From the NCBI GenBank assembly GCA_964304625.1, contig OZ199840.1, positions 2,728,001 to 2,792,000 of the forward strand: 64,000 nt of DNA, written 5' to 3'. This DNA comes from Kudoa neothunni. Lineage: Eukaryota; Cnidaria. Under the pieces are notes generated by a model, which saw nothing but the letters and a program-made list of their open reading frames with translations, was not told the DNA's origin and made no database searches. Shown here one piece after another: positions 11,924-25,300 of the stretch; the first letter of the stretch is position 1; each line of letters opens with the position of its first letter. A program made the translations under genes and the position numbers.

Positions 11924-12943
11924 CTACGGAGATTGATTATTATGAAGTAGCTGTTCAAAAACTTTTCCTCTTTCATTGGGAGGAGTTGAAAAAAAATAAG
12001 CTGCCTGGGAAGAGTACTTAATTTTAGGGTTGTTCATATCTCTGAATTCGTTAGTGTTCCAGTGGAAATTGAATAGATGAAGCAGTCGCAATTTTTGTTC
12101 CACATTACTTAATAGGGTGTCTTTTGGAGGTTTGTAATGGAAAACACCAACATTTCCTTCAATCACAAGGTTAGATAGGCAAATTATCCCACCAAACGAA
12201 AACCACCCTCCATAAATAGGATGCAAGGATACTCCCAATAATTTTTTACTTTATGTTGAAGTTATTTTAAAAAATAAATATGTAAATATACATATGCTTT
12301 GTATTGTCATATGTGTTGAAAGACTGTACTCCAACGCCACACCACTCCTCACAACAACGAACAGCTCTAGCCGATTCCTGATCATTTTCGCATTGGTAGT
12401 AATAAGTTGCTCCTGCTGCATGTCCTGCTGTTTGGCAGTGTACGTATGGTAGCATAGTGATGGGATGTATATCTCTGTCACTATAGCAATGTATTCTTAA
12501 ATCTCTATCATATATCTGTTAGTTTTGTGTGAAACACTACACGTTCAATAAATACTCTGATGGTAATGATAACTCTGAGGATAATTCCAATTTCAATTTT
12601 GAAATCAACTCCTTTAACATTAGCCGTCCCCCGCTATCAACGGGATCTTTAATTGGATAACTGTAGATATTAGACTTAAAACGGAGGAGGATTTCATCGA
12701 AAATGTTTGGTTTTTTGATAACTATAAAAGCGAGAGATTTGTCTAATTGGGCCAGCTTTAATTTATCGTTTTTTATTAGCAAATTATACCATTCAACCTG
12801 CAAATATAAGAACTCATTTGAAGAATTCTGATACATAATGATACTTTCATTGGATACAGCTCGAATGGGGTATCTTCAAAACACCGATTGACTGCATTAA
12901 ATATTAAAGTTAACTTATTTTCGCTAGCAATATGTTCTATCAT
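11924..12943 (-). CDS. MMACHC: MMACHC (cblC), cobalamin trafficking protein
   Basis: Cytosolic protein that binds imported vitamin B12 and removes its upper ligand (decyanation/dealkylation) before B12 goes to methionine synthase and methylmalonyl-CoA mutase. Four exons: 12943-12845, 12797-12556, 12504-12343, 12248-11924, about 275 residues (human 282). Exon 1 ends in EDTPFELYPM, matching human EDTLCPFGFEVYPF; exon 2 has VEWYN and DPVDS; exon 3 has HCQTAGHAAGATYYYQ; exon 4 has GVSLHPIYGGWFSFGG, FNFHW and AYFFSTPPNERG, all family hallmarks. Like many invertebrate versions it lacks the Pro-rich human tail. The exon 3/4 junction (TG|T, giving Cys) is the least certain; no unexplained frame break is needed. 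Confidence 0.9.
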
Positions 12944-13804
12944 TTTAGTTCACCTGGTAGCAAATAAAACTTGTATTTTAAGATGCTCAAAACATCCTCT
13001 TGAGTATTCAATGAATCAATCGGATTGGTGGGATTTAGCCCTTAAAATCTTAGCATATAATTATTATCGTTTAGTTTCTATCATAATCAAAATAATTCGA
13101 TAAAATAGTTATTATAATTACAAAACGTCAAAATACTATCAACGAGATTTAAATTATTGAATAAAAGTGTTGAATAGTAAATTATTTTAAGATTAATATT
13201 TATTATCGATATACTCAAATCTAATTATTAACAAAAAATAGTAAAAAATTATTATAATAAAATGATGTGTTGGCAACGCGTAAGTTAAACGCTGAAGCCT
13301 CGTGAATCATAAAATTTTACTTAATATTTGATCTGCACGCGCATGGGATCAGTCGTTTTTTTAAGATATTTTTTACATAAAATAATTAATATGGAGCGAT
13401 GAAAAGACAAATCGAAATAATTAGATTTAAATTCCAATATTATCCGTTTTATAATCTTCCACTTGACTAGCTATGACTAATTATGCTGATTTATATTTGG
13501 TTTTAAAAATCCAGTTGCCTTTAACAACTGTTTGAAGTTATAATGAGAATTTTTTATGCGAATCAAATAAAAATTTTGTTTAAAATCATCAAATCAAATA
13601 ATTGGGGAGAATTATGTAGAGAATCATTCGTATGTTGACAATCATTAATGAATTAAAAATTTTTCGAATTAAAATTTTACCATATTCTGTCGTCGATTAG
13701 AAATCCACATATAGCTAAGGATTTAATGTAATTTCCAAATTATATATTATGATGATAAAGCACTTAATAGTCAAAACTAATTTTGGTACTAAGGAGAGAT
13801 TACA
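12944..13804. other. intergenic
   Basis: AT-rich, no gene or repeat recognised. Confidence 0.4.
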
Positions 13805-13808
13805 GTTG

Positions 13809-13865
13809 AACCTCCCTATTGCGTAATTTTTTTTCATTCCCAAAAAATTACGCAATAGGGAGGTT
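13809..13865. repeat. 24-bp perfect hairpin built from pogo-like end sequence
   Basis: The left arm, 13809-13832, begins AACCTCCCTATTGCG. Its exact reverse complement is at 13842-13865, with a 9-nt loop. The bases CAGTTG just before the left arm make CAGTTGAACCTCCC, a pogo/Tigger-type terminal repeat, preceded by TA. Confidence 0.85.
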
Positions 13866-13878
13866 TTACGCGATACAG

Positions 13879-14003
13879 CAGGGGTTCCCAACTGGGGATG
13901 TGAGATCCGATCAAAATTGAAAATAATTTTTGTGAAATTTTAAGTCAGTGACGCCTTAACGTATGCAAAGGGGTGTGAGTCCAGTTTTATTTGAGAAGCA
14001 CTG
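13879..14003. mobile_element. 125-bp hAT-type MITE
   Basis: Starts CAGGGGTTCCCAACTGGGG and ends TTTGAGAAGCACTG, both typical hAT termini. The flanking 8-mers CGATACAG and CAATGCAG match at 6 of 8 positions, consistent with an aged target duplication. The interior matches 3449-3509. Confidence 0.7.
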
Positions 14004-14197
14004 CAATGCAGGGTATTAGAGCAAGCACATTATGTATAAAAAAAGAAAATTTGTTTGGGTTTAAAATAACCGGAATTTCAATTTGTTCCTATCACTTTTG
14101 GATTATCTCAGATATGAACTCCATAACTGGGTGTGTTTTGGAAACAATGCAGATGGGTTTTCTTGCATAAAAGTTTTCTGATTAGATTAATTGATTA

Positions 14198-15126
14198 TTA
14201 GAGTTCTGCAGTTGACACAAGTGCTTCATCTTTTACAAAATTTGGATCGACATTATTTTTAAAGTTATCAACTACATACCTTTCAGGTAAAACTATTGAT
14301 TCTTCGTGTATTTCTTTCTCTTCTTCGTTGTTATCTACTTTGTCAAATTTTTTATCTAAAAATTAAAGTGGATAAACAATTAAATAGTGTGACGAAATTT
14401 TTAACATTATTTTCAGGAAAATCTTGAGGAAATTTTTCATTACCTAATAATGTTCAATTTAATATATTGGAGCATCAAAATACAATGTTTAAAACGTTTA
14501 AATTCTTTGAAACAATTTATTTAAAAAAGCAGTCGATGATACGTTTTCCCATGCATTATTCAAAGGTTTAATAAAACCAAAACGGTATACTTAATTGAAT
14601 TTGAATTACTTATATTTATTATATTTCACTCTTCGTATTCTAGTGAAAATTTTAGGAATGCTCCAGAAAAATCAATCACAGTTTGACTAATCACATTGTT
14701 GGTTTCATGAAAACTTTTAATAATTAATTCCAAGTCTATTTTAAATCCCATGAACCAACCGGTACTATGGCTAAAATGTTCAATACCTATGGATTTAACC
14801 ATATTTTTTCAGCAATTAAGTAAGCAAGAACAACCATTTTCTCATTTTAGTTATCCATATATAGATTAATTAATTAACTCCATGTGTTTGTCTGCTTTCG
14901 TTCTTTTTCTTGAAGTCGAAACAGTAGATTTAATAATATCATTTTGATAAGTTAAAATCGCAACGAATATAGAATGCCTTGCAAATATATTATAATGGGG
15001 TTGGATAATTTTACATTAATAGATGGCTTGCTATGTTTAAAAGTCATAAATTTCGCCCTTTTGAGTGATTTAATCGAATTATAATATTCGATAATTTCAA
15101 TTTTATCAGCCACCGTTCGCTGACTT
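14198..15126 (-). mobile_element. pogo/Tigger transposase fossil
   Basis: Short coding-like blocks in pogo order on the minus strand. A CENPB/psq-type helix-turn-helix (VADKIEIIEYYNS) lies near 15115-14990. The second DNA-binding block has STGWFMGFKIDLEL near 14770. A C-terminal block KPLNNAWENVSST near 14560 resembles the Tigger alpha-helical tail with its AW..VS motif. An acidic tail ends at the stop at 14198-14200. The frame is interrupted several times, so it is inactive. The pogo-like end at 13805-13832 is probably its terminus. Confidence 0.6.
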
Positions 15127-16729
15127 CTAGAAATTTGTGTTATGCAGAATTATAAAAGAAGATTAATTGCGAACTAAACTGAATAAAATGTTACTCATTA
15201 GCGAGATTTTACTTTTAGCGCTCTATCTTAATTTATACTTCTTTAGTAAAACATTTTTATCGTTGCTTTCTCAACTAACATTAATTTAAATTTATCCGAG
15301 CAAAAATTTAAGTTGAAAATTTAAAAAATCCTCTATATTTCAATAAACTTGTGAAATTATGAAATATTCAGATTCGACTGTAACTGTGTTTTTCTAGGAT
15401 TAAATGAATAAATACATGGAAGATATTGATTAAAACAGTTCGAATTTTGTCATAGTTTTTTCAATTACTTAATGTTGTTGCTAAAAAGACTGATAACGTA
15501 TGAGTCGATTAGGTACAATTTCGAATAAATCATTTCTGAGGTATTTTTATACTTACAATGATAATACTTCTTTAACCTTTCCGGTACCAGGCGAGGTATA
15601 TTAGGTATCTAAATAAGATAATTTCTTCCTAATTCTTAATAATGCAATTTATTTTATAGAAATTTCATGAACGCATCCCTATTAATTTAGCACATCAGTA
15701 GGTAAAAATTTTAATTAATATTTAACTTTTAAAAAGAAGTATGGCTTCAAATTTTTAATTGGTCAGATGGTTTCGTTCATAATAATCATTTTCGCGACTG
15801 CAAAATATTAGTTTATATTTTTTTGAATATATAAATCAAATATATTACAATAATTTTTAATTTAGGCTAGATATTTTCAAATTTAAATCATGATATAAGG
15901 ATTAACGAAGATTAATGCATAACAGTCGTGGTCTAGTGAATGTTGTTTCGTTGTAGAGTTTAGAGTTTCAACTTATTTTAATCATGTAATGGGTTATACG
16001 GGAGGTTTAATGAATAACATGGAGTAGAAGTCTGATTTTGAGATTAACGCGTTACCATAGCCTAAGGATGATTTCGTGCCGTTGTTACTCGAATATTTTG
16101 ATATGTTGATAGGTTTGTGAGTACTCTTCCCAATACATTTAGAATTTTGAATAAAAATTCGACTTTTCGTACTTGGAACTATGTAATATCGACACAAATT
16201 TGTATACAAGATTTATTTGGGCGATATTGATGTTTAGATTATAGAATACCAATCGATTAGTAGGGTTTCAGGGTCCATTATTCACAATAACATATGAAAT
16301 ATTGATAGGTTAAATGTCGTAAAAATATGTTGAAAGACGTTTTTATTTACTTAAAATCTGAAAAAATAGTTTCAAGCTGATTTTTCCTGGGTTCCCTCAG
16401 ATACTATATGGGTACACACGGAATTTTTTTGAGCTCGATATGGAAGAATTACCATAAAATTTTGAAAATATTCTAGAAACTAAAACTTTCAAGATAAATC
16501 GTAGGTAAAGTTTCAAAATTGCGGAAAATCAATAGACTAACGCACATATCTAAAAGTTCATGAATATTCTCAAGAAATATATATTGAATAAGCGTAACAT
16601 TGAAAATAATGAATTCGAGCTCCAAAATTTTTGTGTTATCATAAATTCTAAACTTCATAAGTGGCTTTATATTTGTTTATTCATTAGATTGCCATCTATA
16701 ACCCTGTAACGATCATAAAAACGACTTAA
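15127..16729. other. intergenic
   Basis: AT-rich; minus-strand open frames at 15994-16209 and 16473-16658 resemble no family I know and look like chance. Confidence 0.4.
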
Positions 16730-17733
16730 CTCCAAGGATCATTTTGGGTCGAATCGACCCAAAATTTTTATTTTATTTTTCTTTACCAAAAAATATTTCG
16801 GTTCGGTTTACTAACTACGTAAGAAATCTCTCGACAAAGATTTGAGTAAATTAGAGTTTACTAACCCATTAATCTTTGATAATCCGTTAATATATGTATT
16901 CAGACAGATTCGCAAAATATCGCTAATATTACACACTGAGGAAATGGCGGCTACATTGTGAAATGAGATTCATCTATACAAACTAATTTAATAATGATAG
17001 TTATCATAGTTTTAGAGAAATTTCATTGAAATTAAAACCAACATAAAAGGTAGCCTTATGACTTTGTGCACATAGAAAATAACGCATTCTCACGTGCATC
17101 CATAACATAGGACTACCTACGTAATATATTATTTCTCGAGTTTTATTTTTATTAAATTTTGGAACACTCAATGAAACGTCTAACTAAATGGTCAATGAAA
17201 AAATGGCGACTGCACAATCCGCAAATAACAACAATCAAGCATTGATTTTACTCTCAACGTCGTATAGATTGTTGGGCAGGCGGAGAGTTCAAAAAAATAT
17301 TTTCTGCGCTTGTTCTTGATGTAGATCTTTCTGTAAGATTCTAAACTAACCCATATTTGTTAATAAATGAATTATCGCATATACCCGGATCGTCATCGTC
17401 AGTTTCTTGAGAGATCCTCAAATTCACTACCAGAAGGCCAATCGTTATGGAATAAAAAATTAAATTTAGAATCCGTAGATATTATCCTAATATTAAGTTA
17501 CCACTGAAGGAAAAAATGTTTTATATTATCTAGTGCAATCGATCGCCGAAAGTGTGCACAAGCAGTCTTCGATTAGGTGGCGTACGATTAGTTCTAGGAT
17601 TAATTTTGATTTTCCTTAGAATTCTGTCTGTAAAATATTTTAATACCTCATATAACAAATTTAATGAAATTTATGTACAAAATGATGGAATAAAAAAATG
17701 GGGTCGAATCGACATCAAATGATCGTTGGAGGG
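16730..17733. mobile_element. 1-kb non-autonomous piggyBac-type element
   Basis: TTAA at 16726-16729 is followed by CTCCAAGGATCATTT and the perfect palindrome GGGTCGAATCGACCC (16746-16760). The right end carries the inverse, GGGGTCGAATCGAC at 17700-17713, then AAATGATCGTTGGAGGG ending at 17733; the right TTAA has decayed to TATC. The long inverted termini are clear. I see no transposase inside. Confidence 0.7.
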
Positions 17734-18159
17734 TATCCTTCGAATTCCGGCTACATAAAAAACTCATTTATCCAATTCTCCCCAATTACATAGAAGAATA
17801 CATTTATAAAGAATAGATTAAATTCAAAAATATTAGCAACAATATTTTAGCGATTATTTATATAAAAATGTTTTAATGATGAATATTACAACAGAATCTT
17901 TTAAAAAGCGGATATGAAAAATGAGTAAAATTAATTTTGATGAGTATTAAAAGAACTATAGCCTATCGTAATTATTAAGTTTGCCGACTGGTTAAAAAAC
18001 GAAAAACCTACATTAAATTACCACTAATTTTCTATGTATTACATTATTTTGGTGAAATTGTTCTACAATAGCCACAAAAAGAAAATAAATATATTGAAAA
18101 TATCAGAAAATAAACATACCAAATGGCATATGTTTTTTTGCTACGAATACTCGTTCATG
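17734..18159. other. intergenic
   Basis: AT-rich 3' flank of the GPCR gene; nothing recognised. Confidence 0.4.
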
Positions 18160-19202
18160 TTAATTCGATCTACAACAAGGAAAGTACTCCTTCACACATG
18201 TTTTAAGTTTCTTATTGGTGCACACGTAGACAATGGCATTTAACGAGGGGTAAACCAGCAACATCATTTGCGAAAAACGTCTCATTATTTTGGGTAGATC
18301 GGAATAAAACAAATACATCCATCTCGTTAGAATGAAAGGGGTCCACAATATAAAAAAGTACATCACCATTATGATAGCAAGTCTAATGACACTCGTCAAC
18401 TCCTTGTAGGCTTCACTGTTCTCACCCTCCTTATGGAAAAACAGGAAATGGAAAATTAATATTTTTGTTGCCATTTTTTGAGGTTAATTCAATAATTACT
18501 TGGAAGTGTATGTTTGTATCACTTTCCTTTTTCCACAAAATAATTTTGGTGTAAGCCCATGTCATAACAATCATAGGAGTGAAATATAGGAACAATGATT
18601 GAAACGAGTAGATAACTCTCGAATAGTTGACACCACTTTGATCGTAGAATGGATACTAGGTTGTCAAAAATGAGCGAATGAGTAGATAAATTTCCACTGG
18701 TTAGTGAATTAAACCTTACACTTTCGCTGCATTTTCCTGAACGAACTCGGTACGCAAAAATAAATGGTATTGCTAGTATTGCACTTGCAATCCAAATGCA
18801 TCCAATTTTGATCCAAGTCTTTTTAATACTGTTTATATGACTAAATGGGTGGAACACTGAGTTATATCTTTCGTAGGTTATTGCTAGTAATGACAGCACA
18901 TTCGAGCTAAGCGTACTCTCCCAAACCCATGTTTGAAAATGCAACACATTTTCTCCAAATGGATAATATTCGTAGTGGATGTAGATCGCATCCAGAATTT
19001 TGATACCCAATAAAATTAGCGACGTAAAACAAATATTCATAATATACATATAAATGCTCCCGTGTAACTTTTTATTCAGCGCAATTATCACAATCAGAGC
19101 TATATTTGTTAGACCGATCAAGCCAAGTATCCCACATATTGTTTCACCGCCAATCACGATAGCCATGGGCATTCGTCTGCAATCTGACCTACCTTCTGAC
19201 AT
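18160..19202 (-). CDS. class A (rhodopsin-like) G protein-coupled receptor, probably peptide-type
   Basis: Plasma-membrane seven-helix receptor signalling through G proteins; the ligand is unknown. Three exons: 19202-18720, 18655-18500, 18429-18160, about 302 residues. Helix 1 contains GLTNIALIVIIAL. Helix 3 ends in ITYERYNSVFHPF, where ERY takes the place of DRY. Helix 4 is IGCIWIASAILAIPF. Helix 5 (LFLYFTPMIVMTWAYTKI) opens exon 2. Helix 6 has FILWTPF (CWxP position). Helix 7 reads LLVYPSLNAIVY where most receptors have NPxxY. An extracellular-loop-2 Cys (GKCSES) is present. An apparent frame break in loop 2 disappears with a 64-nt intron that has a strong GTAAGG donor and ends in CTAG. ERY plus the helix 5-7 pattern suggests a neuropeptide-type receptor, by inference only. 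Confidence 0.87.
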
Positions 19203-21334
19203 TTCAATTTATTTCCTTTCGTAGTGTTTTTTAAACGTTGGTAATCAGCTTAATAATATCTTTAATAATAAGGTGTGAGTATTTTGGGGCATTAGATTTT
19301 AATTTATCGTCAACTTTTAGAAATTAATTGATTAAATATTTTATGATAATTAACAGAACTGGTTAAAATACACAGTTCTCACAATTTTTGTTCGATTTAA
19401 TGGTACCATTAGAATGGATTAAAAAAATACTTATTTCGAATTATATCGAAATTATTGATTAATTTAAGCGACCTGGAATTTTCCTACATTTGTAATTCAA
19501 AAACATAGTTTTGTTTGTTTGTTGGTATTTTTAGGTTATTTTTCGTAACATTTTTTTGGTCGATCGACAATACACCAAGTTCTCGATACTGCTTTCTTTA
19601 ACTTTTTAAATCCATATTTTATTAATTAAGTGTTGTTTATCAATTTTTTCGATCAAAATTATTTAAAAATTAACACATAGTGCATTAAATAGAATATCGA
19701 ACACTTACAATTAGACATACGAAAAAGTGTAGGATCTTGCTACTGCGTAGCTTTATTCCCGATTTTAATCCTATAATCCTTTATTTACACTGTTCATAAA
19801 ATTCAGCACGACTAAATAGATCCCAACAAAATATCGAAGAGAAAATTAGAATTATACAATATTTAATCTTCATAAAATCAATTTCATATAAAAATGTACG
19901 ATTAAGGGCATTTTCAATTGTCAACTATACATAAGAAACATAGTTTGAATAATTTAAATTTCGCTCATCAATGCTAGACTGAAATTTATATTATTAGGGT
20001 AAAATTAAATTCCAAGTATCTGTGGTACCGTAAAAAATTAAAAGTAGGGGAATATGATTACATGAAATCAACTTACGGAATTAGGTGTCATAATGAATTA
20101 TACTAAGAAAATAATTCCCCCTTCTCAACCATTGAAAAGTCAATAATTGTGACAAATGATTTTTAAATAAACGATTATAGCGTAAGTAAAGGTTATTTTT
20201 GGAACATTAAAAGTCATTTGGGATTATCAAACATCAAGTTGCAGTAATTAATTGCTTTCGAGTAAATATTAATTTTTTTCGATATACTTTCTAAATATAA
20301 AATCCATAACATATGAATTATTGATGAAACTGCCGCTATATTTTTATGAACAATTAAACGAATGTTGTTACACAACTAAAACTATTACGATTTAGACAGA
20401 TGTGATCATTGGAAAGAACGAGCGATTGCTTCAACTAGAAAGAAAGAACTTCCACTTTATGTTATTTTTAAATATAAAATAGGATATGTTTTATGTAACC
20501 AAGTTTTCTTCCGAAGAAGGATTATTCATAAACTAATGTGTGGATGGGCTCCTCAATATTTTATCTAAAATTAAAATATTTTTCGAAAAAAATGGAGTAC
20601 AAGTTTCTCACAGGTTATGGGTTATGAGTTATGATTAATTAATAATTATTATTATTATTTAATCATCATAATTACAAGTATAAGGAATAAATTTAAAAAT
20701 TATTCGTATAAAAACAACTTTTAATCGTATGTTAACAGAAACGCAGCCCCATGCCGTTGGTGGGAGGCTCTTGACATACAATATAAATTTAGGTGAAATA
20801 CACATTTTAGATTAAATACATAAACTAAAAATAAATATTTATATTCCATATGTCCAAAAAAAGATTAATTCTTTTTAGTAGAGTAAAGAAATTTACTGTA
20901 ATATGATTGAATGCGCGCGGTCTATAATAATATTACCTATAAATATAATATTTCAACGTGTTTAGACAACTAAGTGTCATTTTTATACATTCCAATTCAT
21001 CTATAGTACAAGGACGATATTAAGAATAATTAAATGTTAAAATATTCGGATAAACATTAAACTCAATGATTGTTTCAAATAAAAAAACTATTTAGCGTAA
21101 ATGTCTTCAATTGAAAAATTTGTTATTAAACTTATGAAAACAGTAACACATTAAAATAACTCTAGAATATTGTAGCTATCTAACTTTACCATAAAACTTA
21201 GCACATACTTATAAAAATACACATAAAAACAAGCTCATAAATATCAAAATTAACAGTTAAATTCAAGTACACTAAGGGGAAATATTTGGACGATACATCA
21301 CCAACTTATTACAAAATATCTACACAATGTGTCC
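19203..21334. other. intergenic
   Basis: AT-rich, with a short (ATT)n near 20643-20660. No gene or clear element seen. Confidence 0.4.
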
Positions 21335-22271
21335 CTATTTACGAATTATACGCGACCTAAGGATTCTAACGGGTGGGGATGGATGGTTTTCATTGTTAAC
21401 TTGTTCGACCCTAATGTAGCAACCATATATAAACAACAAACATAACGAGAATAGGTACGTTTGTTTGGTTGGGTTAAAAATGTTATTCTCATCGGTGGTT
21501 GGTTTATTTCTCTCAGATCTGATTTTTGAAGTTTTGGTGATATTATTTTCGTTCTCTTTTGAAGAGTGTGTCTTATAAGTTTTTTTCGTAGAGCGTTGTT
21601 TGATGGGCGTTGCTATTTTTGACGGGACATGAATAGGGACCTCTTCTTCGATGGCAGCTTGAGATCGCTTTCGAGTGGAACGTTTAACAGGGCTAAGGGG
21701 TATAGTAATATCAATACTACGATTGCGCAAATTTAATTTTTTCGATATGCTGAGTTCATCAGTAGGCTGTACAACGTTTGCGTCAAAATCGGCATCATCA
21801 GCAGTAACCTTGGATGTTTTATTGTAGCTGGTTCTCGCTTTGGTGGCTCCACGTCTGGCATTACGTCTTCGTTTGAGAGAAGTTTTGGGCATCTTGGGTA
21901 ACGCCTTCGTCACAAGACCACCGTCATCATTAGCTTTTTCTTGGTTTTCAATATGTACAAATGTTTCATCTATTTTCGACAATTCAATTTTAGTGCTCTC
22001 AGTTGTTGGGAAGAATTCATCGTGTAAATGTGAATCAACCGTATCAGTGGCACTGGAATCATGTCGTTCGTTCGATTTATTTATAGAGTGACTGTTTTGG
22101 TCATTTGGATGAGTCACATTTTCAGTGGAGGCAGGATAAGAGTGGGACGTAATATTTAGGATAGATTGAGATTGTTCGATGTTTTGCGAATTGGCTAAAA
22201 ATTAAATATTAAGCGCGTGTGCAACAACAATCAATTTAGTATATGTATGTAAATATTCATAGATTTAATTT

Positions 22272-22306
<35 letters not shown>

Positions 22307-25300
22307 AAAAACGATGATTTTAAATACATTGAGATAATTTAGTTGATGAAATGTTCTCAGTAATGATTGAATGGTCGACAAGTGTTGTATTGAAATAGTT
22401 GTCTTGGATGGGTTTAGTAATTTCACCGCTGAATGAACGTCGTTCAATAACCGAATTGTATGGTGAATCATCGTTGGTTGAATCATTTTTTAATGCTTCC
22501 ATTTCAATCAAATGTACAGCAACCGGTTTATGTTTCACTCGGTGGGCTTTACGACTCACCTGTAACACAGGCTTATCAGTCACGTAGTTCGTAACTTTAG
22601 AATTGGCGTCAACGTTTGCCTCATTTAGTTTTTCCAATTGAGCTGAATTAGATGAGTTGGGCGAATTCTGAATGGACGGTAACGGCAAGGAACCCGAGGT
22701 TGACATTGCAGATGTAGCTGCTGCTGATGATGATGATGATGATGATGATGAAACAACAATCGATTCGTTTTCAAATGTGATAGTAGCGTTTAACTTTTCT
22801 TCCTCGTCGGTATTGGCTGGAATCGTAATGATGGCTTCTGTTGATGTTTTTGAGGTGGTAGAGTCGTTTAAAAAGTTGATTTCTTCTTCGGGTGAGAGAT
22901 TTTCAAATTTATCACTCAAATTGGCAGTAACGGTATCCAACAGTTGTTTCGACAAATCAGTTGTAGATATATCACCACATATAGAAATGGGCGAATGTTC
23001 GTCAAATAAAGTGGTGTTAATAGAGGTAGATGAACTGGAGAATTGATCATTTCTGTCAACCACATAAGGCGAAGACACCAAAGGAGCTGTGACGGGTGGA
23101 GTAGGGTTAACTTTGCTCACTTCGACAGTTGGTTCATGATATTCTACAGCGTCAAAGAATTCCATGTCATCACTCGCATCACATTCATCGCCGCTGCTAC
23201 TACTGGCGACGTCAATAGTGGAAGATAAGGTGTCATCGTCCGAAAGATCAAATGTTTCATTTAGGTTGTGAGTTTTTTCCTCGCGCCCTGAAGACAACAC
23301 AACTCCATCAATTATAAAGCGCAACTTTTTCCCGTCAGCATTGGTTTTTGAGGGTGATTGATTGTAATCACTGTCAGTGGACTTTCTCTGCGAAACAAAA
23401 ATTATTCACTTTGAAAAATAGTAAAAAGTACCTTCAGTATGGATGTAGGCCGAAAGGAGGTGTTGAGACTGTAGTGTAAACGTTTGGCAATATTTTTGTT
23501 TTGGTAATCGTCGCTTTTATTAAGTAAAGAAGAGCACATCGACACACCAAATGAATCATTTGATGATTGAATTGGGAGACGGTTGGAAGATGTTGGTTGA
23601 AAACCACTACTCCCTTCACTGAGCAAACTATAACTATAATCTTGTTTGTTATGTCTGATTTTGAGCTCATTGGCGTGATCGGAACTGATGTTATTTCTAG
23701 TGACAGGTGAGGGTAGATATGGTCCGAATTTCTCCCTAAAGTCGGAAACAATTTGTTTTGATTCGAGTTGCTCGTTCGCAGACAAGTTATCTGTCTACAA
23801 TAATTAAACTAATGAGTAAATCCAGCATTGAGTCTCACTCTCACCTCATTACAAATTCGCACAACATAAGGATAGGCTTGTTTGTAGTTAGAAAATTGCT
23901 GTAACAGTTTCAGGCGATATCCTAGGTCGATAAAATGATCCATAAACTGCAAGACAAATAGCACGTCCTATCCGCAACCAAATAATTACTCTTCATCAAA
24001 CTAACTTACGATGGAATCCAACATAAAAAATACATTGACCAGATAGTTAAAAAGTGACTCAACTATAATTAATAAAAAGATTAATTTTTGTTTAAAAATG
24101 GAGATAAATTCATGAAAAATTACTCTGAACACTGTAATGTATGATTATATGCCAATAGTCGGGAAGTTTACTATGGGTTTGCTAAAAACAATAATACATT
24201 AGAAAAGGTAACAAAGCTACAGTTGTTGGTCTTTTTTTAATTAGAAAAAATTATTAATCGTTGCACTGTATCAAATTAAACTCTCTATAGCAAATGAATT
24301 CACTTAAATTCTGAGTTTCTTTCCCCACTTAATAAAGTTATAATATAAACTACCTTAATTTTAAAACGTAATTAAAAGAGAATGAGCGCCTCTGTTTAAT
24401 AAGTTTATAATTATCTTTCTTGTTTATTTGATTTTTGGGCGTCACATTCTGCTTATGAGATTAAATTTAATTTGGGATGTAACAAAGAAACGCAACATTA
24501 ATAATCTAGTATGGTCTAATCATTAATAGGACTTATCTGCTAAATATTAGAACAAATAGTTAATAGGTGTTCACTAATATAATATACATTTGGCGGCAGT
24601 TGAAGTTTCTTTAAGCTGTCGTTGTTCATTCATTTAAATTTAATCTTAATCAGCTCTTTCTCCTCCAAAATTAGACTCGCACTACTTGTATATGCCGATA
24701 TATGATATGCTTAAGTGAATTTCATTTTAACTTTCTCAAGCCAATATAACAATGATATAATATATGATAATAACTTAAGTATTGAGAAAATATTACTTAC
24801 TTCTATTTTATTAAAAGATTGTTAATATAAATAATATTTATCATTTTTTTAGATAATTACTTAAAATGAACCAAATTTTAGATAATTCACGTGAAAAATC
24901 GTTCGGAATAACTTATTTTTCCACAGTCTAATCACATATAATTTAATGATATTACCACGCCTCTATTTCTCTCTTGTTTTATTAATATTAAAAAAATAAA
25001 ATGGATATCTTTCAAAAATATGCTTGGCTGATTAATCTTAATCCGGGCATCCGAATTCAAATCGGACTCGTACCCCTTCTAACTTCAAAATACGATAAGG
25101 CTCAGCTCATTAAAAATGTCGTTGTTAATAAATCTTACGTACATTATGGAATTAATTCAAAGAATTAAGCGGATAATCACATTATATCGTTCCCGTGTAA
25201 ATTTAATATTTGAAAATATTACCTATTTTACCTAATAAAGTAATGTATTAATGGCCAGGCTCATTTATAAGTTGGCTAAGTAATACAAACTTATATCAAT

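Noticed and set aside
18655-18720. Apparent frameshift in the GPCR second extracellular loop
   Set aside because: A 64-nt intron (18656-18719) with donor GTAAGG and acceptor CTAG restores the frame and yields a proper helix 5.
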